Below are positions 45,900 to 56,800 of a stretch of 64,000 bases of DNA, one piece after another; the first letter of the stretch is position 1, and every line of letters begins with the position of its first letter. Made by a program: the position numbers and the translations under genes. Origin of the DNA: Corallium rubrum (Eukaryota; Cnidaria; Anthozoa; Scleralcyonacea; Coralliidae). The stretch is taken from assembly GCA_964035015.1 (NCBI GenBank), contig CAXIUP010000135.1, positions 512,501-576,500 on the forward strand. Reading direction: 5' to 3'. The notes below the pieces were generated by a model. That model saw only the letters and a list, made by a program, of their open reading frames with translations. It was not told where the DNA came from and made no database searches.

Positions 45900-46445
45900 T
45901 TATATAATCGGTCTTCTCCGAATGTTTTATCGCAAAATAAACCACTGTAGTAGCTTGAAATATACTGGAAGAAATATAATTCATCGGGCTACAACATACG
46001 TACAATTTATCCAGCAAAATACCTTAGTTATCCTAAAAAAGGCAAATCACGAAGGCTGACTTGGCCAAAATTACGACTAAAACTTGTGACAAAATTTGCC
46101 TAGTCCGTCTAAGTACGAACGTTTTCTCAAGAAATAATCCACTGTAGAAGTTATAAAATAGATTGCCAGAGAGACAATTCATAGTACAACATACACGTAC
46201 AGTTTATCTGACCAAATGTGTTATAATACATAAGACATATAATACAAATTATAGTCTGTCTGCTAACAATGTTTTATCGAGAAATAAACCAGTGGTAGTA
46301 GCTTAAAATATACTGGAACAAAGATAATTCATCTGGCTACAACATACGTACACTTTATCCGACCAAATATCTTAGTTTTCATAAAAAAGTGAAATACCGA
46401 ACATGGCCAAATCATAATAGCGCCCGCCTATGTGTTATAATACAT
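45900..46445 (-). repeat. Satellite-like repeat, third block (inverted)
   Basis: Carries the reverse complement of the 5690-6097 and 14398-15004 units (ATTCATCTGGCTACAACATA at about 46328 and diverged copies near 45985 and 46180). Confidence 0.8.
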
Positions 46446-46463
46446 AATACAAATTATAAGTAA

Positions 46464-46580
46464 TATTGGGCATTTCACTCGATTACATAGCATGTTCTAG
46501 GGATTTATGGTGAAGGAAAATTCGAGTGTAGAATATATACATTATAAGACCAAACTGGGACCAGTTGCGAAAAATGCAAC
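46464..46580 (-). mobile_element. SINE 3' body, left part split by an LTR element
   Basis: The body runs to GAAAAATGCAAC and is broken by the LTR at 46581. The remaining part resumes at 50236 with GCAACTACACAGGCC. Confidence 0.92.
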
Positions 46581-46716
46581 TGTCATGATTAATATTGTGA
46601 ATTAATTGTGAATAATTAATGTCACATGACTCATGTCATGTGACCATAAAAGCGGTTCTAGAAACATGGCGACTTGTGTGAGCTTGTGTGAACATGACAT
46701 GGTGTCAGGAGTGGGA

Positions 46717-47250
46717 TAATTAACTTCTGACCCAGAAACAATAAACCGTTGGCTTCATGAATTTGATCACGCACTTTCCAATAGTGGCGGATGGATGCTG
46801 GGACATGGGCTTCGTGAGAGGGCCAACCATCCTTGACCAGTTTAGTTAGCTTCTGCAGGGTTTCATCTTGAGCTGTTGCCAATTTCATTTCCTGAAGCTT
46901 TTCTTCTGTCATGGGTAGATTCTCAACAAGGCTATGAACCATTTTGTCCATGTCATCATTAATTTCATCATCTGTAGGCCCTTCATCCAGGAATGCTCTT
47001 GAGAGGGTATCTGCTACATACATGAACTTGCCAGGAACATAGCTGATGTTGACTTCATACTTTTGGAGTCTGAGCAGCAACCGCTGAAGTCTGGGTGAGG
47101 CTTGTGCCAGTGGTTTCTTTGAGATTGTTACAAGTGGCTTGTGGTCTGAATCCACATCAACTGGTCGGCCATAAACGTAGCAATGAAACCGCTCACAACC
47201 AAAGACAACTGCCAGTAACTCCTTTTCAATCTGTGCATAGTTTTCTTCAA
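46717..47250 (-). pseudogene. Gypsy RNase H and linker fragment
   Basis: Encodes DVDSDHKPLV, LRLQKYEVNISYVPGK and ADTLSRAF, the end of a gypsy RNase H, then the linker up to GQKLIIP. There it breaks off at 46717, beside the primer site. The missing next piece (integrase zinc domain) is found on the plus strand from 49113. Confidence 0.88.
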
Positions 47251-47510
47251 AATTTTGATCTTTTCACGATCTTCTTCAGCGAAGGTAAACGTGTTATAAA
47301 TTTCAAGTGCATCTTCGCCAATAAGATGGAGTAAAATCGCACACTGAACTTTTTCTGGTTCTTTTATCTTGCCTGACGCCGTCAAATACAGCTCAAATCG
47401 CTGCATCCATCTCCTCCAATTCTCGCGGAGATTTCCGTGCAAGCTTAGAGCACCTGGGGCCTTGAAAGTTTCCATTTTCCTCTATCCTGACACCATGTTT
47501 CCCATGTACT
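47251..47510 (-). pseudogene. Gypsy gag N-terminal fragment fused to RNase H
   Basis: Begins METFKAPGALSLHGNLRENW at 47475, matching the start of the gag at 18387 (NALSFEGNVAENW). It is preceded by a second copy of the primer-site region (ATGGTGTCAGGATAG). After about 75 residues it passes directly into RNase H sequence (YAQIEKELLA in another frame), so most of gag-pol is deleted at that join. Confidence 0.85.
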
Positions 47511-48115
47511 TGACTTCTTTGACTTTGTACTGAAGCTTGTCTGGGTTGAACTTGACATTCACTTCTTTTGCTCTTTGGAGTAACTTGCCCATGATTTCAT
47601 CGTGTTCCTTTTCATTCTGGGCTGCCACTATAAATCATCAAATATGACCTCAACACCATCGATATCACCAAACAGAGCTTCATTCTTCTTCTGGAACACT
47701 TCAGGGGCAGAGCAAACACCAAATGGCATTCGCTTAAAACGATAACGGCCAAATGGAGTGTTAAATGTGCAGAGGTACGAACTGTCCTCATCAAGGTGAA
47801 CCTGGCAAAACCCATCTTTTTCATCAACTATGGAGAATAGCTTCTTGCCACAAAGACGACTGGTGACATCTTCGGCTGGTGACATCTTCGGCAGTAGGAA
47901 TTCGATAATGCTCACGGCGAATGGCTTTATTCAGGTCTCTTGGGTCTAAACACAATCTCAAGGAACCATTGCGCTTCTCAACAATAACAAGACTGTTGAC
48001 CCACACAGTAGGTTTGTCCACTTTTTGGATGACACCAACCTCTCCAAGCTGTTGAAGTTTCTCTTTCAACCTACCAGGAATGCTGTATGGGACTCGACGG
48101 GGTGGGTGAATAACT
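47480..48115 (-). pseudogene. Gypsy reverse transcriptase fragment
   Basis: Contains GVIQKVDKPT, LRLCLDPRDLNKAI, a duplicated short stretch (GEDVTSRL-like, about 47870-47890), FCQVHLDEDSSYLCTFNTPF, YRFKRMPFGV and VIFDDL. It then runs through the thumb to YMGNMVS at about 47500. There the sequence ATGGTGTCAGG joins to the primer-site/gag start, so that 11-base word is shared by both sides of the join. Several frame breaks. Confidence 0.87.
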
Positions 48116-48208
48116 GGCTAGACAGTTTCATCTAATTCAATGTGATATTCTCCGTCCATGGAGCCAAGCCCTTCGAAAACATCGGAATAATCTTCAAGTA
48201 TTTGCTCC

Positions 48209-49100
48209 TTAGTAAGTGGAGTCTATCACTTCATCAACTTTCTGGACAAGATTTAATTTCTGACATGCACGAAGGCCTAAAATTGGAGTAGATTTAACAG
48301 AAGCAACAAAAAATTGTAAAGTTTCTGACTGACCTTGAATTTCACAAGTGAGATTGACTTTACCCTCTGGTTTCACTTTGAAGTTGCCATAGGACGACAG
48401 AACAACAGTGGTTTTCACGAGGGGCGGTTTGTTCTTTAGAGTTGAGTATATACTTGATGGCAACACATTAGCTTCTGCTCCGGTGTCTAGTTTAAATCTA
48501 ACTAGTGTTCCGTTAACACACAGACTGGAGAACCACGCAGAGTTGTTTTCAGTGCTGGCAATCGCTCCAATAAACAAACTATCCAAATTAACTTCCGAAT
48601 CGCCACCGATTGCACCATCTTCGGTAATTTCATTTACACGGGAATCCTTTTGACTTTGACACATTCTCCCAAAGTGATTCTTTCGTTTACATGTATGGCA
48701 GAGTTTACCAAATGCAGGGCAAGATCTCGGAAGATGTCGACTTCCACATCTGTTACAATTGAATAAATCACCTCGCTTGGGGTCTTGTGGGGTTTTGTTA
48801 ACATGGTGAATATCGTGTTCGTTTGGGTCTTTACCAATCTCTTTTAACTGCTTTCCACTTTCTTCTGCGGCTCGACACAAACTTGCAGCCTTTTCAAGTG
48901 TGAGTTCCGATGACTCACGAAGCAATCTCTCTTTTAGTCGCCTGTCACTCACTCCAAATACAATCCGATCTCGAATCATACTGTCCGTTTGATCTCCAAA
49001 TTCACACGACTTTGCACGCGTTTTCAAATCGATGATAAACTGGTCGATTGTCTCTCCTATTACACTCCCAAAATTTGTATCTTTCAAACACAGTATTCTT
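48209..49100 (-). pseudogene. Gypsy gag C-terminal part, zinc knuckles and protease
   Basis: Starts within gag (GETIDQFIIDLKTRAKSCEF), then two zinc knuckles (CNRCGSRHLPRSC and CHTCKRKNHFGRMC), then LDTGAEANVLP for the protease active site and PILGLRACQ at its end. Sequence and order match 18387-21914, showing the two elements are related lineages. The N-terminal gag lies elsewhere, at 47475. Confidence 0.9.
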
Positions 49101-49112
49101 CCTGGGATTAGG

Positions 49113-49660
49113 GTTAGGCAAGAACTGAGACCAGAGGTCCTGCGTCGCATTCATGAGAGCCACCTTGGTATGGAAAAGTGTAAATCAAGAGCCAGAGCTG
49201 TAGTCTATTGGCCAGGTATGTCGGCAGACATCGGAAGAATGGTAGCAAGATGTTCAGTCTGCCTCAAGTACCAGAGAAGCAATCAGAAAGAACCGTTGAT
49301 GCCTCATGCAGTTCCGGAGAGACCATGGCAGAAGTTAGGAGCAGACATTTTTGAACTTAACTCAAATTCCTACTTAGTTATAGTGGATTAATACTCCAGT
49401 AACAGGACTACAAGAGTCCCCTGCTCAGTTGTTAATGAGCCGCATGTTGAAGTCGAAACTGCCAACCGCTCAGTCCCTCCTGCACCCTAAGGTCCAAGAA
49501 AATGTGCGTGCCAAGCTCCAACAGCGTGTGGAAAAGCAGAAACAATTCTACGATCGTCGTGCAAGGCCTTTGCGACACATAAAGAAATATGGAACTGTCA
49601 GAATTCGAAGAGGAAAGACATGAGAGCCAGCAGTTATGACAACAGCGCACTCTGCCCCTC
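49113..49660 (+). pseudogene. Gypsy integrase fragment (zinc domain and C-terminus)
   Basis: Plus-strand HESHLG ... CSVCLKYQRSN is the HHCC zinc domain, followed by WQKLGADIFELN, the start of the catalytic core. The core is mostly deleted and stops occur. Then PKVQENVRAKLQQRVEKQK and RRARPL represent the C-terminal region. The join to inverted sequence is at about 49105. Confidence 0.85.
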
Positions 49661-50114
49661 GATCCTTTATGGTAACCACACCACAAGGACGTGTTTATCG
49701 ACGTAACCGTAGACACCTGTTGCCCACTGATGAGCCTCCACCACATATAACAGGACCAGACTATGATGATGATGATGAGTGCCACACCAGCACTAAGACC
49801 CAATGATGTTGGTGCTCCTCCACAGATTCCTTTAAGGCGCACCAGTGACCGGACAGTCAGACTACCAGCACGTTTCAGAAATGACTTTGTTATGAAATGA
49901 ACTAATCTACTGATACTTTAATATAGTTTTTATTTTATGATCGAACAGTCAGACTCTTTTGAGCTGATATTTTATTGCAGTTGATATTTAAGTTCTTTTC
50001 AGATTTTATTGTTGAAACTTACTGCTAGATTTAGACTAAAGCTGTAAGGCATTTAGTGTTACAAAACTGTGTTATCTAGTTTACCAGGAACGGTCCCTAA
50101 CTTGGAAAGGGAGA
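49661..50114 (+). other. 3' untranslated part of the scrambled gypsy element
   Basis: Includes RVYRRNRRHLLPTDEPP-type codons near 49690-49740 (the GPY/F end), then non-coding sequence to the purine tract. Confidence 0.7.
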
Positions 50115-50235
50115 TGTCATGATTAATATTGTGAATTAATTGTGAATAATTAATAAGTCACATGACTCATGTCATGTGACCATAAAAGCGGTTCTAGAAA
50201 CATGGCGACTTGTGTGAGCTTGTGTTAACATGACA

Positions 50236-50800
50236 GCAACTACACAGGCCTTCCGGCAGGAATTGAACCCACGACCTTGCGATTCTAGTGCAATGCTCTG
50301 ACCACTGAGCCACGGAGGCCGTTGCCGAGAGCTTGATCGCGAGTTCTGTATATATTAAGGTGGTAATGCCAGGAGAGAATTGGGTTTATTAGAAGTAATA
50401 TTGGGCATTTCACTCGATTACATAGCATGTTCTAGGGATTTATGGTGAAGGAAAATTCGAGTGTAGAATATATACATTATAAGACCAAACCGGGACCAGT
50501 TGCGAAAAATGCAACTACACAGGCCTTCCGGCAGGAATTGAACCCACGACCTTGCGATTCTAGTGCAATGCTCTGACCACTGAGCCAGGAGATAATTGGG
50601 TTTATTACAAGTAATATTGGGCATTTCACTGAAGGCCTGTGTAGTTGCATTTTTCGCAACTGGTCTCGGTTCAGTGTGTCAGAGCTGCATTTTCACCACT
50701 GAAGGCCTGTGTAGTTGCATTTTTCGCAACTGGTCTCGGTTCAGTGGTCAGAGCATTGTACTAGAATCGCAAGGTCGTGGGTTTATGCAGCGGTTTCCCT
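50236..50800 (-). mobile_element. SINE remainder and two further rearranged SINE pieces
   Basis: 50236-50400 completes the SINE split at 46580. 50400-50585 is a second minus copy. From 50586 to about 50790, short plus-strand pieces (AAGGCCTGTGTAGTTGCATT twice, 70 bp apart) are jumbled copies of the same family. tRNA-like heads with the B box remain in the first two. Confidence 0.85.
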
Positions 50801-50807
50801 GTCAAAA

Positions 50808-50929
50808 ATAACATTAGGTGTGCACTTGTCATTACGATATTTGAACATGCTATTATGTTATTTGAACATCACATTATGCCCTTCAAACATTTTATTATAT
50901 ACGATCCAAATTTACACACCTAATGTTAT
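50808..50929. mobile_element. 122-bp MITE
   Basis: ATAACATTAGGTGTG and CACACCTAATGTTAT form 15-bp perfect inverted ends. The centre has repeated ATTTGAACAT motifs. No clear target duplication. Confidence 0.7.
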
Positions 50930-51045
50930 CTGCATGCCTCAAGCCGACTAAGCTGACTGCACTGCACAGTGCACACCTCAAGCCGTCGACTGCACACCTC
51001 AAGCTGACTGCACAGTGCACACCTCAAGCCGTCGACTTGAGTACT
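50930..51045 (+). repeat. Short repeats CACACCTCAAGC
   Basis: Several copies of ACACCTCAAGC and of the palindrome CTGCACAGTGCA lie just before the HECT-type gene copy 3. They may be promoter-proximal, but nothing shows this. Confidence 0.6.
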
Positions 51046-51878
51046 TCGTATAGTCAAACATGTAATGAGCGATATCAAACATGGCGGAATCGAACGAGAA
51101 AAGGTACAGGGCAATGCACTTGATTAATCAAGCTGTTAATATTCTAACGAATACATCACACCAAGATAACGAATCATCAGTGAACAGTGTCAGCCCAAAT
51201 TCTGGAGTTTCAACAACTTATTCAGTTTCACTTTCAAGGCCTGCACCTTCCACACTGACTGAGTTACCTAAATTGTTTCCTGTTTTTCGGAACAGGCCTA
51301 GTAGACCTGCTTCGTCTTCTTCCCGTTGGAAACCGTATAAAATAAAAGGATCTTGGACTCACCAATTTGTATGTGTGGCAGAGAAAGATCAAGAAACAAT
51401 TCCGTCAAGAGATCAGAAAGGATGGTTAACGAGTTTGGGACTTGGGGAAAAAAAGATAGTCTTTGCTGATAAAAAAGGCTTGTGGCTTCAGGTGAAATCT
51501 GTACTTGAGGCAGAGTACCCGAAGCTTAAAGAAGTAGACGGGGCCTTTGAAATACTACGATCAGCTGGTACCCGGCGTACGCTAGCATTAATCCCAATTC
51601 CACATTTCGGATAGTGTCCCTTATTTGAAAGAGACCCTTGGCCAAGCAATTGGCTATGTGATACCTTTGCAAAACAATCTAGACGTAACTCCAATTTCAA
51701 AGGTAAACAGTATTTAATTTTTTATATAAACAATTTTTAAACCCTACAAAAAAACGCCTACAACAAATGCCATTGACTGATAAACACAATGTAACAACGT
51801 TATGTTGACATGCCTATCAAACTCAATATAATTATAGCTTATTTCCAATTTGGAAATTAACTCCTTTAACTATTAAAT

Positions 51879-52055
51879 GGGTCATTCCAGAAAAGATCCA
51901 TACCTCCCCCACAGAGGAAATTTGTGCCATCCGGGGAGGAGAGGGGGGTAAATCTACTTCTGATAATAGTAAAATGTACTAGGACGTCCGAAGGGGGAGG
52001 GGGTCAACTTCACATTTCCTCCAGGGGGACGTGTGGATGTTTTCTGGAATGATCC
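51879..52055. mobile_element. ~177-bp MITE
   Basis: Inverted ends GGGTCATTCCAGAAAAGATCC and GGATCATTCCAGAAAACATCC (right end read in reverse) match over about 25 bases. Interior has G-rich runs. No duplication identified. Confidence 0.7.
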
Positions 52056-52257
52056 AATAGAGATGATAAGGAGTGTCACAATAGTTTTAGTGTATCTATT
52101 GTGTGTGTGTGGGGGGGGGGGGGGGGCAGGGGGAGGGGAGGGGGCAGAAATGTTTGACGTGTTATCTAGGAGGTGGGGGTCAGAAAAGTTTTTAACCCTT
52201 ACCTTCTCTATTTGCCACTCCCACCTCTCCATAAATAATGAGTTAATGACCATTCTT

Positions 52258-52559
52258 ACGTAAGAGTGGTCTAGCCTCCTCCACAGGTAATTCTGTGTGT
52301 TCCCATGTGTGAGCTGATTATTATATTATACAGGTGACTGTGGGGGGTAGATAGGATTTGAGAAGGTATTGGATGACATGGAAGGGGACACTATATAACC
52401 CCAGTATACATAGGGTGCATATGCCAGCTCATGTCACATCAGTAATGTCAGCTAGCTAGCAGCTAGCAGAGCCATATAAATAATGCTCAGATAAAATCAG
52501 CTCATTCATTTGGAAAGACACAGAGTTGCCTGTGAGGAGGCTAGACCACTCTCTTATGA
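52258..52559. mobile_element. ~300-bp MITE
   Basis: Left end TAAGAGTGGTCTAGCCTCCT and right end (reversed) ATAAGAGAGTGGTCTAGCCT share about 28 bases of inverted similarity. Contains GCTAGCTAGCAGCTAGC. Family unknown. Confidence 0.72.
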
Positions 52560-52893
52560 AAATATTCTGCTATGGCATTTCTTTATCCTACTGTATACTG
52601 TACATGTAGTATCTCTAGAATAGGTTTGGTGTATAGACTATGGAGTTGTATTACCAGGGCATGTGAAAAAAATATCATTGCCAGTTTTTAATAAAGAAAT
52701 AGTGGAACATTTCTATTTAAAATTAAAGGAAAATGTGTTCTTATTTAGTTTCTGTATTATATTTTACAGTATATTTACAGTACTGTATAGTACAGTATGT
52801 GAAATTTTATTCTCTGGTATTATTTTTCTGTTTAAACTACTCAAGTATTATACAACCATTAACAAATACAGAACTGTAAAATTATACCACATA

Positions 52894-53110
52894 CAGTCGA
52901 ACTGTATTAAGAGGTCCCCATATTAAGCGGTCACCCTTCATTAAGCGGTCACCTGGCAAAGTCCCAAAAATTTCATAACTTTAATACTATTAAAGTGACC
53001 TTTATTAAACGGTCACCTCTATTAAGCGGACGCGGTCACCTTTATACAGTCCCAAAGTTAATATTTCATTGTTTTGGAACTGTATTAAACGGTCACCAAA
53101 AATAATTATA
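52894..53110 (+). mobile_element. Pogo/Tigger-like transposon end
   Basis: TA is followed by CAGTCGAACTGTATTAAGAG, then several TTAAGCGGTCACC copies. CAGT... ends with TTAAGCGGTCAC repeats recall Tigger-type elements. The opposite terminus is not visible, so it may be truncated. Confidence 0.5.
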
Positions 53111-53856
53111 AGTAACACGATATGGTAATAATTGGGTTTGACAGCTTTGTAGTCTTTCTTTAATCACTTAATAGATAAAGTGTCTTAATCGACTCGACAA
53201 CTTTCTTTATAGTATAGCAAACTTGCCTGAAAAAGTCAAACAAGTACGACAATATTTAATTGATATAGTTGAAAAGACTAATATTTTCAGCCATTAATGG
53301 CATTTTATTCAAGTATTTTAAACTTCTCTTCTGTCAACTTTGTTTTTAACCAGTTACATGAAAATGCGTCTGCATTAAAAAGGTACTCGCAGGGAATTTC
53401 TAAATCGTAACGAGCGCCTCTGATTACACGCTAATTTTCCAAAATTTGTCTGACGTTTTAGAGGACTATTTTTCTATGGTCTAGCTCTGTCTGAACTGTG
53501 AACAATTTACAAATACTGTAATCATTTTGTGTTCATTGTTCTGTTTAATTTTTCACTCTCTTTATTTTCAGTTGACTTACGAACACTGAAGGTTATGCAT
53601 GAGTCAATTCCATGAGTGACCATCCCCCCCCCCGGGACACCCCCGGGAATTTGCTCGGTACACTGTTCCCAGGGGTCGGGAATTTGCTTGCCAAGCGGTG
53701 CACGGGGGCCGGACATTGTACTAGGGCTCAAAGACCCCCGGGAATTTGACACTGTTGATATCCGCAAAGGACTGTGGGAGTGAATGGTTTTCTCGACTCC
53801 TCGTGTTGACGTGTTGTTGCTCGTTTATATAATTTTGGAAGGAATTTGATTTGAAT
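53111..53856. other. Unassigned sequence before the SAM/PHD gene
   Basis: No gene. CCCCGGGAATTTG occurs three times at about 53640-53750 in a GC-rich patch that may be a degraded repeat. Confidence 0.45.
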
Positions 53857-56800
53857 ATGGATGAGTTCGTAGGGAAAGACAAACAATTCGTGAGTGAATG
53901 GCTGACATCGAAGAACCTTGGGAAGTTGGTGGATGTTTTTGAAGGTATTTGTATATGTACGTTCGATATATCAGTATGAAATCCCTCGTTAAATTCGTGA
54001 ATAGATCCTCTCACGGTTTAGGTACTGGTAGCCTTTTAGATCTTTTGATATTTGCCTTGGATCAAAAAGCCATCGATATCCTCGACATTTTAATAATAAT
54101 GGTAAAACTACCAAACTTGACAGTTTATATATCTTGAAGCGTAGATATATTTAATATTTATAAAGCTTTAATAGGGTATATATTAAATACATTATGAGAA
54201 GAGGGGTTTAATATAGAGGAACTATGGTATGCTTTGATCAAAAACTTAGTTTGTTTGTTAGTTTGTATTAATTCTACTGGATATTAAATATAGCTGGCTA
54301 GTAGGGGCCATCCAGTTAGTACCTGCACACAAAAAATAAATACATGTAGGTAAGCCTATATTTTTTGATGCCCTCTTCTCTTCGTATTCAAAAAACAATA
54401 GCTAGAAATGGATGGCCCCCCTATGTTGGTTATACTTTGCAAGAACAAATTCTGAGTAAAATACTGTGGTTTTTGTATAGACAATGAAATAGATGGGGAT
54501 GCGTTTGTTCTCTTAACAAAAGATGCAATTGAAGCAATGATACACAAGCAGGGTCTTCTGCTGAAATTCAAGCAAAAGTTTGGGGAATTAAAAGAAAAAG
54601 TTGAAATTATGTCAGTGATTCGAACAAATGTCAGTGATTCGAGGAAAAGCTGCAGTACTTCTGAGGATGAGGTTGGCCAGTCCTCTTCCCCAATTTCTGT
54701 ATCTGAGCAAGTGAATAGGCAACCAGCGATGAGCTTAGATGTACTTAAAGAGCAGTCCAAAATTTATGGACGATACAAAGTGGAACCCAAACTGACAAGC
54801 TGGCAAAAGGCAGTAAATGATGCTGCATTTTTGATAGCACAGGAAACACCAGACAAATTGTACAACAGAGCACAGCTTAAGCTTAGTGCTGAGGAGAAGG
54901 CCCGCAAAAGCTATGTATTTAAAAGAAAGTCTGGATCAAGGTCTTCATTTGAAGAGGAAGAAGATATACCCAAAAGAGAAAAATTATCATCCGCAAAACG
55001 AGAGAATGAAATCCTAACCTGTTCTTCTGAAATTAAGTCCATAACTGCGAAGATTGCTCTACAACAAAGAGAGATTAATAAAGCAAATACGACTAAGGAC
55101 TTTGACTTATGTGCCAAGTTGCATAGCGAGCAACGCAAAATGATGAAAGACCTGCGAAGTTTAGAGAAGAAGCAAGCATCCCTGCAAAAAAAGCAAGCAA
55201 AGCATGAAAGATATCTGGAGAGAAAAGGTGAAGGTAAAAGTAAAGTGTCTCCAAGTGAATCTGAAGATGTATTCCAAAAAGATATCAGGTCTTTTATGAA
55301 AAGCAAGGATCAATCAAATGACAACAGCCTGTTATCAGAAGACAAGCATGATCCACAAAGCGACGATACTCTGATATTAAGTAGTGATGAAGAGAAAGCT
55401 CAGAGCCTAGATAAAGAAGAGTGGAGGGATATAGATGAGCAGCTCCACATTGCAGAAAGGAAAAGAAAGATGGAAGAAAGCAGTGAGCAAAGTACAAAGG
55501 TGCTAGATGATACAGAAAGCAAATGTGGTGAGATAAAAGAAGCAGCTTTTGAAGAAAGAAAGAGATTAAAGCTTGGTTTACAGCAGCAAGAAAGCGATTC
55601 AGAAAGTTCTGAGCATGGTGATATACAGTCACAACCACAAAGTATTAGTTCTAATGAATCAGATGGGAAACACAAAGCTGAAACAGAAGCAAAGTTAGAT
55701 ACAGCAAAAGAAGTAGGAGGCATTGTTGAACCCTTACATCTACAGCCAGTGGATGTTGAATCCAGGGAACCAGAGAAAAGAAATGATGTCAGCAGAGGAT
55801 CGAAGAAAGAAGGAAATGTGCAAAATAACAGTCCTTTTTTATGACTTCAGAACCCCAGACAGATGATTTGGGGGCTTTTACAACCAAAACTGCTGAATTA
55901 GTTGATATTCTTGGCCAACAAGAGGCTAGACATCTTACAGATATTAAGTCCCAGACAATTTCAGAGTTTGTTAAGGTTAGTTTATTTGAGGGACTAAGCT
56001 TATCCGAGTATGCTTTGGCTAAGAATGTGAGGTGTGAACAGATACACAATTGTCATAACACATGCATGAAATGTTCTTCTTTGATCAATGCTGCAAAATT
56101 AGTTCTCGAGGAAAATGTGGTACCATTACCATACCTCTGGAATAAATGTTGTCCTAACATGCCTTACAATAGTGGAAAAGCTCAACGAAAGTTTCTTCAA
56201 ATGCCAGTATCTGCGGTGACTGTAAATGGAGCAGTTTATATCACTGAAAAAAAAGAAACACACATGGACTATGCATCACTGAGAAACAGCATCCACTCAA
56301 ATCTAATTAAAAGCGAAAAGTCGTATGTCCAAACGGAGGAATACAAAGTCTTACTTTCTGTTGCACAAGGAGAAGCTGAAAAGAAGCTATTGAAACATAC
56401 ATTGTGTAGCACCCAAAATCTGTCCAGAAGGCAAGCTGGTAAAATGTATGGAATAACTAAAATGCAAGAGAGAGCTGTTGAAATTAACAAGGCTGCAGTC
56501 AGTATGAAGGAAATAAACGATAGACACCTTGCATTGGCTAAATTTGAGCAAAAACAATTCTTGCTCTCTTGTGGGGCAAACATTGATGAATACTGAACAA
56601 GCAGTTCAGAATCATTTGATGAAACAGATTCGGAAGCAAGTGACAGTAATGGCAGTCCCTGTACCTTGGAAGAAAATAGTTTTAATGAAACCGTGGACAA
56701 ACAGCTTGTCTCAGACTCTGATTCCATGGATACAAACATAGTGGATAAGTTTAAAACCGGCAATAACATCGAAAAAGCGGCGAGGTTACTAAGGGAGGTG

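Larger units (their letters stand above)
46581..50235 (+). mobile_element. Scrambled Ty3/gypsy element inserted in a SINE
   Basis: Short LTRs at 46581-46699 (119 bp) and 50115-50235 (121 bp), TGTCATGATT...AACATGACA, differ at about three sites. GCAAC flanks both sides (46576-46580, 50236-50240). A primer-site-like TGGTGTCAGGAGTGGGA follows the 5' LTR (46700-46716) and a purine tract (GGAAAGGGAGA) precedes the 3' LTR, so the LTRs are plus-oriented. Yet gag, protease, RT and RNase H pieces read on the minus strand and out of order, while integrase is on plus. The copy is non-functional. Confidence 0.92.

Noticed and set aside
46581..50235. Two independent elements in opposite orientation
   Set aside because: One LTR pair and one 5-bp duplication enclose everything, so a single rearranged insertion is simpler.
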